A stretch of 64,000 bases of DNA from Cyclina sinensis (GCA_012932295.1 JAAONU010000016.1:34204647-34268646), one strand, 5' to 3'; shown: positions 48,301-61,500, numbered from the stretch's first letter. Notes: generated by a model not told the origin, from the sequence alone. Numbers and translations are program-made.

Positions 48301-48717
48301 TTAAAGCGACTGACCCACAGATGGGCCGACGATGAAAAAAAAAGATACATCTAAAAAAATCAGCTGTAATTGTGAAGAAAATATCCAAACTAAGTTACTG
48401 ATTCATTTTTGTTACAGAAAAACATCAAAATATAAAGTTGTACACACTTTTATCGGTAAAAAAATGTACTGTTAGTCATGGGATAGATACTTTAGTTATA
48501 TCAATAATTTGACATCTTTTGACAACTAATCTCTGTGGCTCGGTGCAGTATTTTACTGACCGAAAAGGGCATGGGTTCCAATCCTTGTAAAATCCACAAC
48601 AAAATTCAGTTTTCATGATGTATAGAAGCATAATATTATGTGTTTTTCAATATAAATCAACTTCTCTTAAATTTTAAAGAAACAAATTCAGCTGAATTCT
48701 GTGAGTCGGTCGCTTAA
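48301..48717. mobile_element. Small element with about 20-bp inverted ends and a tRNA-like core
   Basis: The left end 48,301-48,320 is TTAAAGCGACTGACCCACAG. The right end 48,699-48,717 reads, in reverse complement, TTAAGCGACCGACTCACAG. Near-identical 11-bp words flank it (ATAAATTGACA left, ATAAATCGACA right), suggesting a target duplication. Inside, 48,535-48,600 has an A-box-like TGTGGCTCGGTGC and a B-box-like GGGTTCCAATCC, so the element may have a tRNA-derived core. It is not a functional tRNA gene: no cloverleaf closes. Confidence 0.55.
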
Positions 48718-48719
48718 AT

Positions 48720-49550
48720 ATAAATCGACACTGTATTGCAAAAAAAGTTAAACCCACTTAAATTTCCTGCAATTCATTTCCTCAGCTGCGACACAAATAA
48801 AAGTTGATTATGGAACTCAATACATAACCAACCATAAATGAACGTATTTATGGGGCAGCTACTACACAATGATGGCAGCATGTTAACAAATAAACGTCCC
48901 CTGAGACAAATGCCTTGTTTCTTCTAATTCTTGTATTACTGTTTTCTCTCAATTTCGTCTGAGAAACAGATTGTAGATTATAACAACAAATACGTCGGTG
49001 TTTTCTTTGTCATATATATCTAGAAAACAATGTTCATTGTGCCCGTCACCCTTTTAACTGTCATTCTTCCAGTTGCGTTCTTGAAAAACATTTCTTGTTT
49101 AAAAAAATGGCTTAAAGGCATCGCCAGTTCTCTATTTCTTCAGCGGTAACGGAATTATTTTTCACGCCTTTTGTCTTAGAAACAAATCTCACAAAAGAAT
49201 TATGTTTTACGTTTCAAAAAAAAAACACAAATTGCCTTTGGATAAATTTCTAAAGAAGTTTCTTTTGCCAGATTAAACTCAATCTAAGGTTTATTTGACG
49301 CTATCCTATATACACACTCTGTCTTTCTTTAAACATTTACTTTTTATAAAGTACAAAATAAATTCAAGAACAATTACCATTTATTTAAAGGTAACAAACC
49401 CAATCAAAGTGCGTTTTTACTGTTTATAAGTACAATTTATTAACTTGTCATAGGATTAAATTGTTTACTCAGTCTGCAATGATTTCATTAAATCTCATCA
49501 CGTTTCTAATTATCAAATCCAGAAATCCGCAAATAAATTCGCATGAATGA

Positions 49551-49552
<2 letters not shown>
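48720..49552. other. Unassigned AT-rich stretch
   Basis: No gene, no recognisable repeat. Confidence 0.4.

Positions 49553-49588
<36 letters not shown>
49553..49588. repeat. (CA)n microsatellite
   Basis: Uninterrupted CA dinucleotides for about 17-18 units. Confidence 0.97.
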
Positions 49589-49589
<1 letters not shown>

Positions 49590-49639
49590 TTAAAAGCGGC
49601 TCTTCAGGTTACTTATTCCGTAACTGAAGTTCTGTTCGT

Positions 49640-50030
49640 CACATGTTGCTGTCCGGAGTATCTCAGCAACCACTAATTGACATTAAATGAAAGTGTTTCC
49701 AGTACCGGATATCACCAGCACAACCTATACAGATTATTTTTTACCGAGTTATGGTCTCTTGTTTTACTACATACATTATACTATTATAGCACTCTTTGAA
49801 TCCGGGCTTTTCCTCAGCATTCATAGGAACCCTGAGTGCCAACAGGATAGACTTGAATTATACCTGCATGATCCGTACTGGTTATTTTTCACATTGTTAT
49901 GGGCCTTTCCTATTTTGTACATAAAATATACTGTCAGATCTATACTATTTCTACAAGCATCAATGAGTGTAAAGAGAATTATCTTTCCCCGAACATGATT
50001 TCAAGAACCCATCTAGTATTATTGTTAACA
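49640..50030. repeat. Worn dispersed repeat, related to 51,045-51,240
   Basis: TATCTCAGCAACCACTAATTG followed by AATGAAAGTGTTTCC and TTACCGAGTTATGG matches the order TTCTCAGCAACCAATTACTA, AATGAATTTTTATAGG, TTACAGAGTTAAGG at 51,055-51,165. The 103-codon frame at 49,687-49,998 crosses this repeat and I do not call it a gene. Confidence 0.5.
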
Positions 50031-50507
50031 AGTTCTAAACGTGTTAAACCAAACATTTTTTAAGACCATTTGTTTGAAAAAAAAAGCAGAATAATTTATT
50101 AATTTTTGAAAAACTATTCTTAATGTTTAAAAGATAAATCTATTTTTAACGTTTCAAATACAGAGCGTATTTTTAATCAAATTAATAATGAAATACAGAA
50201 GTATTTTTAATCAAATTAATAATGAAATACAGAAGTATTTTTAATTTCATTTTTAACAGATTAAAAACTTTCACTTATAAAGTATGTAAACAGTCACCGT
50301 TTACGACTGGAAAGATTTTGCACCAGTGGTGTGTTGTCATCCTCGTTTCGCTTTCTGAAGTTCGGTTTCCGTGCGGCGTCCTGTACTTTTTCAAACGATA
50401 GTTTCTAAGGGACAAAGTGAAAGGCTGCCTTGTATGGCGCTTTCTCTTCAGAGGCTGGCCTGTCGTCAACATTAAGAACTGTCTTGATATCTGCCCGAAC
50501 ACTCTTT

Positions 50508-50700
50508 AGCGTGACGACAATGCCGTAGCTTTCCTCTGTTGGTCCTGTCTCTAGCGTGGCTGACGACAATGCCGTAGCTTTCCTCTGTTGGTCCTGTCTC
50601 TAGCGTGCTGACGACAATGCCGTAACTTTCCTCTGTTGGTCCTGTCTCTAGCGTGGCAGACGACAATGCCGTAGCTTTCCACTGTTGGTCCTGTCTCGAG
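50508..50700. repeat. 49-bp tandem repeat, about 4 copies
   Basis: The unit is GCTGACGACAATGCCGTAGC then TTTCCTCTGTTGGTCCTGTC then TCTAGCGTG. Copies are nearly identical except for the loss of one or two bases at the junction. Short Arg/Gly-rich minus frames result. Flanking GC-richer DNA at 50,300-50,500 is unassigned. Confidence 0.9.
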
Positions 50701-51912
50701 ACTGATACCTTCTACCCTCACTTTGTTTGAATAATAGTTAGCATTAATGTACAGGCTGTTAGCAGGCATAGCAAAAGGCTTGATTTCTCGTCCCTTGGCT
50801 TGCTCCTTCTGCCATTGCTTTGTTTGAAAAATAGATTACTTAGCAAACAGAATTTGGGGTTCAACGATTTTCGTGAAGAACCTTTGCTATTTCTCAGTTA
50901 CCTCTGACTTGAATTGAATTAAACTTTTAGAAAAACTTTAGTATTAGGAGATGCGCATATTGTAATCAGGATCTTAATTGTTTATTTTACACCAAGTAAT
51001 GAGCTTTTTGATTTGCTACTTGTAGTATTCCTTGCACTTATCATATCTGGACTTTTCTCAGCAACCAATTACTAGAATTAAATGAATTTTTATAGGCATG
51101 TTTAGCATTAAGAGGAGCTATGCTTTTACCATGGTGACGACTGATAATTGTTTTACAGAGTTAAGGGTCCTTTAAGTTTCCTTCATATAGTATACTTTAG
51201 TGCTGTTTTTGTCGAGGCTTTTTTTCAGCAATATTTGTTTTGAATTTATATTTGTGGAAAGCCTGAGTAATAACAGAGGCGCATATTACCAGCATTCATT
51301 TAGGTTTATGTCATGCTACAAAGTGATTTCAGTACAAAGAAACTTACGTATGAAAGACATACACAATGTGCTCTTCTTTTTTATCGGAAAGGGCTTTGTC
51401 ATAGACAAACATATGCATCGGGAATCACCGATTTCTTGTTCAAAATAGGAATATTTATGACATTGTGTATATTCTATTTCAGAATGACATGGTTATAGTT
51501 TTCCCTTATGTGTTTATTACAAACATGTGAAAATCAATACAAGTCCGAGTTTTGGTTACGACAAATGCTCTGATTTCCACTTTAATCTCTTTACAAACTT
51601 GGAATTTATGTTGACATTTTTACGCCCCAAGTTTGAAAATGGTGGACGTGAAAATTTGTGAATTCTTAATAAAAATTATGAAAATGGGTCTTTAAGAATG
51701 TTAAGCTCTCCTTACGAAGAAATTCAGATAGAAATGTGTTTGGTTGATATAAGTGATGTGTATTTACTGGATGTCTAATAGTTCTAATGACCAAAAAGCA
51801 CAAAAGACAATATTTCGAAAACAGAAAATGAGTCGTTTGTTTACCTAGACAAATAACAGAGTATGAGTTTGCATATTTACATAGACCTGAAAAGTTGATG
51901 TCCAACAGAAAG

Positions 51913-52826
51913 TAGGGATGCAAACGGTAACTTTTCAATTTACCGGTTAACCTGACGCTGTTACCGGTAAATTTACCGGTTAACCGATAAACAATAAAAT
52001 ATTTTCGTGCCGACTAGTCACAGTTTATGGTATGTACACTATTAAAGTGAAACCGGAAGTTGACGGGATAGTGTTTACTATTCGGATCTTTATTCGGGCC
52101 GAAAGAGTATTGTGATCGCTTAATAGATACATATGCATTCCCCTCGTATGTTTTTTCTTACTGCTTTAAATTAATTTTATAAATGTATGCGATCCTTGTT
52201 GGTAATATTAACGTTTTCAGTCTGTTTTTGTTTTTATCTTTCATTTCGTATAATTACGTACATAGAATAAATAAAAAAACACTGAAGAGTTTTGTCTTTT
52301 ATTTAATTACACAGGCATGTCTTACTGTTGAAAATCAAATTAATACATTAAGACATTACATAAATTGCCACTGCTTCGAAAAACAAACTTGATTTGACGT
52401 GTTAATTATTTAGAAATCATCAATGGCGATTATCCTTTAATCTCAAGTTAAGTTTTTATTTAGCGAGTAGAAAACAAACAATAGTGTCAGTTAAACTCTT
52501 AATTGGCAGCCGCAAACAGGAGGCGCAATGTTTATATAATTGTTAATCATTACAATGGCAAAAGTGACAAATAAACGAGAGTCATCCTGTGTATAAGTGT
52601 GACACGTGTATTGATCTATGCGCACCCGGGGTTTATCACCACGACGATCGATAACAAATACCGTTGTCAGTGCGGCGCGCTTGTTTGGTAGTTTTTACTT
52701 TTTAATGTTTATATTTTTAACATTCTCTCTTCCTTTTGTTTCGGTTAACCTCACCGGAAAATTGTTACCGGTTAACCGATTATTAGGTAGGTTAACCGGT
52801 TAACCGGTTAACCTCTTGCATCCCTA
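51913..52826. mobile_element. Non-autonomous hAT-type element with perfect 8-bp target duplication
   Basis: The left end starts TAGGGATGCAAACGGT. The right end, in reverse complement, starts TAGGGATGCAAGAGGTT. Both sides are flanked by ACAGAAAG (51,905-51,912 and 52,827-52,834). An 8-bp duplication and this kind of short terminal repeat are diagnostic for hAT elements. Both subterminal regions are rich in GGTTAACCGGTTAACC-type motifs, most densely at 52,745-52,812. No transposase domain is encoded; the short frames inside are not recognisable. About 914 bp. Confidence 0.92.
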
Positions 52827-52834
52827 ACAGAAAG

Positions 52835-54370
52835 CATTTGTTTGTGGTATTTGTTTGTTTTACAAGTCTGAAAAATGTTAAGTTATTTCAATAATCGATC
52901 GTGATAACAAGGTTTTCTATGGGTAAATTCCTGATGCTGTTGTGTTTTGTTTTTATCACACCAAGTATTTTGGTACACTATTGATCTCACGCAATGCTTT
53001 TGTCAATAAACTAGTAGTTATTTGATTGAGAATGGAGCTAAACTCGTCGATAGTGAAAAGGATGTTAGGAAGACAGTTATACATTTTTTGTCTAGTAATT
53101 GCCACAGCTTCATTAGTTGGTGCTATTTGACATTGTCATAATTTCAGCAGATGTTTGGGTCAAGTTATTATTACTATTATTATTATTATTATTATTAGTT
53201 TTATCACTGGATAAAAAATCATTGAAATTAAATCAATATATTAACCAGAAACAATTATGAAATATAATATCGGTTTAAAAATAAAGTCAGAAATATCATG
53301 TTTGACGATGATTTTCTTAATATTTGATCCCTTAATATCGATATAAATAAATTGGGATCGACATTGCAAAAACGGCGCTGTAACACAGTAACCTCCCTTG
53401 CATTCAGGGAAGTAGCTGCGTGCTGTTTTGCGCTAAATATGAAATTAGAGATCAGTTAATAACGGCTGATATGGTTCTGCCGGTGTCTTTTACAGTTACT
53501 AACTGAATAATGACCTGAAGACCTGGTATAGATACAAACTCTGAAAAACGCGTCAGCAAATCGAATCTTTGATTAGAGCGTTGGTTTAGCAAACTTATTT
53601 ATTAACGCGGCACGAGTACGAATAGCACTCGATGATGGTCTATTTAAATGCACTAACAGTTCTATAGCTATATAAATATTCTGTATGTGTAAAATCACTT
53701 GTATCCAAAATTTTTACGTCTTCAGAATCGCTGACATGATGTTGTACAACCATGTTTTTTTTGTCACATACTTATGTCCCGTGACTTCTGTTCACTACAT
53801 GTTCATTAGTATTATTCATGTTCACATCATGCACATATCGAAGTAGATTTGTATAAGTATCAGTCATTCTCTACGTAAAGCATGAAGATAGACATATTAT
53901 AAATCATCTGGGATTGATGAAAAACGTATTGATTTTACATCTCTTATTCAGACGGAGATTTTAAATTTAGAAACATTGTAAGCAATACTCCTTTTTTACG
54001 ATACAGATCTTAATGGAGATGTTGGCGCATTTTCAATAATTTGTATCGAAAAAGTTTGGAAAGTCGATAACAAATCTTAAAGAAATTATGAAAGTGTAAA
54101 AGTTTTTGGTTCATGAACAAACGTGAACTGGCTAAACTGTTTTTATTTATCTACAAATACTAGTCGATAAAGTAAATTTATTACTACTTGGGAAATTGCA
54201 GGAATATTGTCGTTAGCTCGATTTATAAGACCAAATAAAGAAAGCGATTTTGCATATAGAAAAACGTGTTTGTCTCTATATAGCTTATTTTGCCTTTTTA
54301 AAATGCTTCCCATTTTGATCTATGTATATTAGTGATGTCATGATGATCGAGTAGAATCGAATAATCGTCG
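52835..54370. other. Unassigned stretch; possible start of a hAT element near its end
   Basis: An ATT microsatellite lies at 53,166-53,198. No gene is recognised. At about 54,331 the sequence TAGTGATGTCATGATG followed by AATCGAATAATCG looks like the terminal region of some hAT elements and would place a 5' end 150 bp before the BED-finger ATG. The matching right end would be outside the window. Confidence 0.35.
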
Positions 54371-54479
54371 CTGGCCGCTAATGTTAGCGACAATCGACTT
54401 CTTTACTGTAAAATCGATGTTGCTACTTAAATTTCTTTGGGTTAAAAGAAAATCACAAAGGGACGATACTCTAATCGTA

Positions 54480-54633
54480 ATGTCGGACGAGGAAATTTTC
54501 AACTTCCCAACACGCTCGTCAGTTTGGCGTTTTTTTGGTTTTAAAAAACATCATGACGGCCCGCCAGTCAAGCATAACCTTGACATGACGACAGTCATTT
54601 GTCGATTATGTATGAAGTCTTATGCAAACAAAG
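54480..54633 (+). CDS. BED zinc finger protein (hAT transposase/ZBED-like), exon 1
   Basis: From the ATG at 54,480 the protein reads MSDEEIFNFPTRSSVWRFFG, then a Lys/His-rich stretch, then VICRLCMKSYANK. This is the first half of a BED finger: the aromatic VWRFFGF and the C-x2-C pair at 54,600 and 54,609. The exon ends at G 54,633, followed by a GTGAAT donor; the split codon is Gly in phase 1. An upstream in-frame ATG at 54,381 would add 33 residues without the family pattern, so I prefer 54,480. BED fingers bind DNA in hAT transposases and in domesticated ZBED proteins. The second half is 9.1 kb downstream. I cannot tell transposase from domesticated gene here. Confidence 0.8.
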
Positions 54634-54665
54634 GTGAATATTTTCATGAACGTGAAGTTGGCACA

Positions 54666-56345
54666 TAGATCGCAGCTCTACATCTAGCTCTGCAATCTTA
54701 TATCAATGCAGAGCTGGGTCGCAGCTCTACATCCAGCTCTGCAATCTTATATCACTGCAGAGTTGGGTTGCAGCTCTACATCCAGCTCTGCAATCTTATA
54801 TCTCTGCAGAGCTGGGTCGCAGCTCTACATCCAGCTCTGCAATCTTATATCACTGCAGAGCTGGGTCGCAGCTCTACATCCAGCTCTGCAATTTTATATC
54901 ATTGCAGAGCTGGGTCGCAGACTAACATCTAGCTATGTAATCTTATATAATTACAGAACTACATCCAGCTCTGCTATCTTATATCATTGCAGAGCTGGGT
55001 CGCAGCTCTACATCCAGCTCTGCAATCTTATATCATTGCAGAGCTGGGTCGCAGACTAACATCTAGCTATGTAATCTTATATAATTACAGAACTACATCC
55101 AGCTCTGCAATCTTATATCATTGCAGAGCTGGTTCGCAGCTCTACATCCAGCTCTGCGATCTTATATCATTGCAGAGCTGGGTCGCAGTTCTACATCCAG
55201 CTCTGCAATCTTATATCACTGCAGAGCTGGGTCGCAGCTCTACATCTAGCTCTGCAATCTTATATCATTGCAGAACTGGGTCGCAGCTCTACATCCAGCT
55301 CTGCAATCTTATATCATTGCAAAGCTGGGTCGCAGCTCTACATCCAGCTCTTTGATCTTATATCATTGCAGACCTGGGTCGCAGCTGTACATCTAGCTCT
55401 GAAATCTTATATCATTGCAGAGCTGGAGTCGCAGCTCTACATCAAGCTCTGCAAATTATTGCAGAGCTGGGTCGTATATCTACATGTAGCTCTGCAATCT
55501 TATATCATTGTATAACTTGGTCGGAGATCTACAACAAGCTCTGCAATCTTATATCATTGCAGAGCTTGGTCGCAGACTAACATCCAGCTCTGCAATCTTA
55601 TATAATTACAGAGCTAGGTCGCATCTCTACATCCAGCTCTGCAATCTTAAATCATTGCATAGCTGGGTCGTAGATCTACATCCAGCTCTGCAATCTAATA
55701 TTATTGCAGAGCTGGGTCGCAGCTCTACATCCAGCTCTGCAATCTTCCTTCATTGTAGAGCTAGGTCTCAGCTCTACATCTAGCTCTGCAATCATATATC
55801 ATTGCAGAGCTGGGTCGTAGATCTACACCCAGCTCTGCAATCTTATATCATTGCAGAGCTGTGTCGCAGCTGTACATCCAGCTTTGCAATCTAATATCAT
55901 TGCAGAGCTGTGTCGCAGCTGTACATCCAGCTTTGCAATCTTATATCACTGCAGAGCTTGGTCGCAGCTCTACATCCAGCTCTGCAATCTTATATCACTG
56001 CAGAGCTGGGTCGCAGCTCTACACCCAGCTCTGCAATCTTATATCATTGCATAGCTTGGTCGTAGATTTACATCTAGCTCTGCAATCTTATACAATTACA
56101 GAGCTAGGTCGCAGGTCTACATCCAGCTTTCCAATCTTATATCATTGCAGAGCTGTGTCGCAGTTCAATATCTAGCTCTGCAATCATATATCACAATGAG
56201 TTGGATCACAGATCGACATATAGCTCTAAAAATTGTATAGCTGCAGAGTTGGGTCGTAGGTCGACAACAAGCTCTGCAATCTTAAATCATTGCAGAGCTA
56301 GGTCGCATTTCTCCATCTAGCTCTGCAATATTTTTCATTGCATCA
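54666..56345 (+). repeat. Left arm: 49-bp satellite, about 34 copies
   Basis: The unit is GCAGAGCTGGGTCGCAGCTC then TACATCCAGCTCTGCAATCT then TATATCATT. Each monomer carries its own stem, GCAGAGCTGG pairing with CCAGCTCTGC. Copies near the outer end are uniform; those beyond about 56,050 decay progressively. Long frames through it reflect the absence of stops. Confidence 0.95.
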
Positions 56346-58599
56346 CTCCATCTGCATAGTTTTTTTCAGTTATTGCCTTTTGTTATTTTTCAAAGCATTA
56401 CTTAAAAAGACTTTGAGTTATCAACATGAAACATCATAATATGTGGGTAGAGCTCACTCAGGAGGTGTGCAGTGTAGAAGAGTGATAACTTTACCCTTAA
56501 TAATCTTTGTTTTTTCATACTTAATTTTCACCTGAGTGGAGCAGAACTCAAAATGTCTTTGAGATGTCCACATGAAACTTTATAGGTGGATAGATCTTAT
56601 TGAGGAGGAATGTTATGCGCAAGAATGATAACTCTGCTTTTTATAATGTTTTATTTAGTGCCCTTTGTTATTTTTAATACTTTTTGTCCCGAGCTTATCT
56701 CAAAAGTATTGCAGGTATCTACTTGAAACTTCATAGGTTGAAAGATCTCACTGTGGAGGAGTGCAGCGCACAAGAATGATAACGCTACTATGCATGATTT
56801 TTATGTTATTGACCTTTAACTTTCAAATCTGTAATTACTTCAGCCATTAGTTATCATTACCGAAATTGAATTATGTTGCGCTGCTGCTACATATACATTT
56901 TTCCAATAAGCAAACACATGGCTCTTGTTGATAAGAGTTTTGTAACAATCTATATCCGTGTTGTTACAAACATATTGTAGTAAATAAACTTTTTGCATTT
57001 CTTTCTTTTTCTTTCTACATTCTACGGATGGACAAAAAGTCTAAAGTGCCTTACAGTGTAAATTCTGAAATGCAGATCGCCCTTACTTCGTACAACTTCA
57101 ACTAAAATCTAAATTGCACAAAATCTGTCGTTTAAACAGATTCATCAATCTATGCATTGCTTAGCAGCTGCCTGTGTAAATTCAAACACAATGATTCTTT
57201 TGAAGAGATATAGATAAAAGAAACATATCTGTTCACTACGTCACTAAGTCGTTACATTGTGAATACTATAGAGTATTTTTTTTTTCACTTCTAAGCATGT
57301 TATCTAGTCCTACCGTGACGGTGTTCCGATCATGACCCTTATTTTACCAGAAAATGCGATGGGACGATGGCACAACCTTATTCTGTGTCTATAATTACTA
57401 GCACCCAGATGTATTTTATACCATTGTATCTGTCAACTGGATTGAGTAAAATTAATTTATTTTATGTTTTGCTACGAAATGGATAAAATTTCGTTTTCCA
57501 TTTTATCCCGTAAACAACGAGAAGTGTAATTTGATGACCCTTCTTTATTTGATAGTTAAACGTTCGTGGACCTCTTACATTTTCCTTTAAGACAGATGCC
57601 TACCTGCTGAGCTCAATTGGTACAGTACTGTATTAAGAATCAAAAGTTCGATCACTGGAATGAGTGTAAATTTCTCTGTGACGATTGATCTCGAACGTTT
57701 TGCCTTAAGGTCATTCGTCTCTCACCACTGTCTCAGACTCATGTTAGAGACAGTGAAGAAAGTCATTCATTTGTGGAGAAACTGATACTTGCTAGTTAGA
57801 TTTAAAGGAAAAATCATAAACAACCAATAAAACAAACAGTTCATGAATTCTGTCAAAAATGTTACAACCCAGCAGTAAATAATTTTGCTCATAGCATCAA
57901 AAACAAACACTATAATATTTTTTTGGTGAATTTAAACCATACTTTAAAAATATGCGCGCCGCTTTTGATGCTTGCATCAAAACTAATCTTTTACGCACTT
58001 TGTATTCATAGCCATAGCTAGTGTATACTTCTTGTTTTAATGCATTCCTTCTTGAGCGCATCTGTCTCTCATCTTATTGTAATCTTGAAAATAATGCACT
58101 TGACTTTGCATGTCGTTTCAACACGACTCAGTTGCTCGTGAAATGTACTACGATATACTACGTCGCATTTCTTTGGATCGAGATAAAAAAACGAATCCAA
58201 TGTTTATGTTTTTCTTATACGGAATACATTACTTTTAAACATGTATAACCTCTTTTCCACCGTAGTGACAAGGTAGCAAGAAAGCAGGGAAAAGATCAAA
58301 GTTCCCCTTGCAGATATGAGAAAATCAAACATTTCTTTGCAAGAGCCGCCAAAAGTGTAAATAGACCTACATGACTGTACATGAAAAGTAGACAAAACTA
58401 AAACAAGTTCTATCCTTCCAGTTTTTGTTTCTGTATAATAATAACACCATTACAAATCTATTTGGTCAAATAACTATGCTCATCTGAAACGTCATTAAGA
58501 TAACGCTCTACAGTGAAGATATACTGAAATACCATTAAAATTTTGCAGACCTAATTGAAACTGAATAATGAATATGTAAAAAGAAGTAAAAACAAATGT
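56346..58599. other. Central spacer of the foldback element
   Basis: 56,390-56,830 holds three diverged copies of a roughly 170-bp dispersed repeat (CACATGAAACTTTATAGGTG, GAGGAGTGCAG, AGAATGATAAC). 57,600-57,830 looks like a tRNA-derived SINE. The remainder is unassigned, including a 75-codon frame at 58,021-58,248. No transposase motif. Confidence 0.6.
57600..57830 (+). mobile_element. tRNA-derived SINE-like segment
   Basis: TGAGCTCAATTGGTACAG fits a polymerase III A box and AGTTCGATCAC, about 37 bp downstream, fits a B box. A non-tRNA body with TTAGAGACAGTGAAG and TTGTGGAGAAACTG follows. Ends are not clearly defined. Confidence 0.45.
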
Positions 58600-61500
58600 T
58601 TGAAGAGCTCGTTGTCTACGACCCAGCACTGCAATGAAAAAAAGACTGCAGATCTAGATGTAGAGCTGAGATCCAGCACTGCAGTGAAACAAGATTGCAG
58701 ACCTAGATGTCGATCTACGACCCAGCTCTGCACTTATATTAGATAACAGAGCTAGATATCTATAAACAATCAACCTCTGCACTTATGTTAAATTGCAACC
58801 AGATGTCGAACTACGACACAGTTCTCCTAGAGCAAAGATACAAGATTAGTGTGCTATATTAAGATATTATACCCAGATCTGTATTAATCATAGATTGCAA
58901 ATTAAGATGTCGATAGCCTAGATTAAGAGCTGGGAATCAGCTTTGCAATGATAATAATAATGCAGAGCTAGTTGTCGATCTATGATCCAGCTCTGCAATG
59001 ATATAAGATTGCAGAGCTGGATGTAGAGCTGCGACCCAGCTCTGCAATGATATAAGATTTCAGAGCTGGATGTAAATCTACGACCCAGCTATGCAATGAT
59101 ATTAGATTGCAGAGCTGGGTGTAGAGCTGCGACCCAGCTCTGCAATGATATAAGATTGCAGAGCTGGATGTAGGTCCGTAATTATATAAGATTGAATAGC
59201 TGGATGTAAGTCTGCGACCCAGCTATGCAATGATATAAGATTGCAGAGCTGGATGTAGAGCTGCTACCCAGCTCTGCAATGATATAAGATTGCAGAGCCA
59301 GATGTAGAGCTGCGACCCAGCTCTGCAATTATAAGATTGCAGAGCTGGATGTAGAGCTGCGACCCAGCTCTGCAATGATATAAGATTGCAGAGCCAGATG
59401 TAGAGCTGCGACCCAGCTCTGCAATTATAAGATTGCAGAGCTGGATGTAGAGCTGCGACCCAGCTCTGCAATGATATAAGATTGCAGAGCTGGATGTAGA
59501 GCTGCGACCCAGCTCTGCAATGATATAAGATTTCAGAGCTGGATGTAGATCTACGACCCAGCTATGCAGTGATATAAGATTGCAGAGCTGGGTGTAGAGC
59601 TGCGACCCAGCTCTGCAATGATATAAGATTGCAGAGCTACATGTAGATCTACGACCGTGCTGTGCAATGATATAAGATTGCAGAGCTGGATGTAGGTCTG
59701 TAATTATATAAGATTGAAGAGCTGGATGTAAGTCTGCGACCCAGCTCTGCAATGATATAAGATTGCAGAGCTGGATGTAGAGCTGCGACCCAGCTCTGCA
59801 ATGATATAACATTGCAGAGCTGGATGTAGAGCTGAGACCCAGCTCTGCAATGATATTAGATTGCAGAGCTGGATGTAGAGCTGCGACCCAGCTCTGCAAT
59901 GATATAAGATTGCAGAGCTGGATGTAGACATGCGACCCAGCTCTGCAATGATATAAGATTTCAGAGCTGGATGTAAATCTACGACCCAGCTATGCAATGA
60001 TATTAGATTGCAGAGCTGGGTGTAGAGCTGCGACCCAGCTCTGCAATGATATAAGATTGCAGAGCTGGATGTAGGTCCGTAATTATATAAGATTGCATAG
60101 CTGGATGTAAGTCTGCGACCCAGCTATGCAATGATATAAGACTGCAGAGCTGGATGTAGAGCTGCGACCCAGCTCTGCAATGATATAAGATTGCAGAGCC
60201 AGATGTAGAGCTGCGACCCAGCTCTGCAATTATAAGATTGCAGAGCTGGATGTAGAGCTGCGACCCAGCTCTGCAATGATATAAGATTGCAGAGCTGGAT
60301 GTAGAGCTGCGACCCAGCTCTGCAATGATATAAGATTGCAGAGCTGGATGTAGAGCTGCGACCCAGCTCTGCAATGAAATTAGATTGCAGAGCTGGATGT
60401 AGAGCTGCGACCCAGCTCTGCAATGATATAAGATTGCAGAGCTGGATGTAGACATGCGACCCAGCTCTGCAATGATATAAGATTTCAGAGCTAGATGTAG
60501 ATCTAGGACCCAGCTATGCAGTGATATAAGATTGCAGAGCTGGATGTAGAGCTGTAATTATATAAGATTGCAGAGCTGGATGTAAGTCTGCGACCCAGCT
60601 CTGCAATGATATAAGACTGCAGAGCTGGATGTAGAGCTGCGACCCAGCTCTGCAATGATATAAGATTGCAGAGCTGGATGTAGAGCTGCGACCCAGCTCT
60701 GCAGTGATATAAGATCGCAGAGCTGGATGTAGAGCTGCGACCCAGCTCTGCAATGATATAAGATTGCAGAGCTGGATGTAGAGCTGTAATTATATAAGAT
60801 TGCAGAGCTGGATGTAAGTCTGCGACCCAGCTCTGCAATGATATAAGACTGCAGAGCTGGATGTAGAGATGCGACCCATCTCTGCAATGAAATAAGACTG
60901 CAGAGCTGGATGTAGAGCTGCGACCCAGCTCTGCAATGATATAAGATTGCAGAGCTGGATGTAGAGCTGCGACCCAGCTCTGCAATGATATTAGATTGCA
61001 GAGCTGGATGTAGAGCTGCGACCCAGCTCTGCAATGATATAAGATTGCAGAGCTGGATATACATCCACCTCTGCAATCTTATATCATTGCATAGCTGGGT
61101 CGCAGACTTACATCCAGCTATGCAATCTTATATAATTACGGACCTACATCCAGCTATGCAATCTTATATCATTGTAGAGCTGGGTCGCAGCTCTACACCC
61201 AGCTCTGCAATCTAATATCATTGCATAGCTGGGTCGTAGATCTACATCTAGCTCTGAAATCTTATATCATTGCAGTAGAGCTGCGACCCAGCTCTGCAAT
61301 GATATAAGATTGCAGAGCCAGATGTAGAGCTGCGACCCAGCTCTGCAATTATAAGATTGCAGAGCTGGATGTAGAGCTGCGACCCAGCTCTGCAGTGATA
61401 TAAGATTGCAGAGCTGGATGTAGAGCTGCGACCCAGCTCTGCAATGATATAAGATTGCAGAGCTGGATGTAGAGCTGCGACCCAGCTCTGCAGTGATATA

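Noticed and set aside
48535..48610. Possible tRNA gene
   Set aside because: A-box and B-box-like words are present but arms do not pair into a cloverleaf; better explained as a tRNA-derived piece of a small mobile element.
49687..49998. 103-codon plus-strand frame with hydrophobic segments
   Set aside because: Lies in a dispersed repeat that recurs, without an open frame, at about 51,045-51,240.
54706..56175. Series of plus-strand frames after the BED-finger exon that might extend the protein
   Set aside because: They are foldback satellite sequence inside the intron; the GTGAAT donor at 54,634 and the exon that completes the zinc finger at 63,790 explain the gene better.
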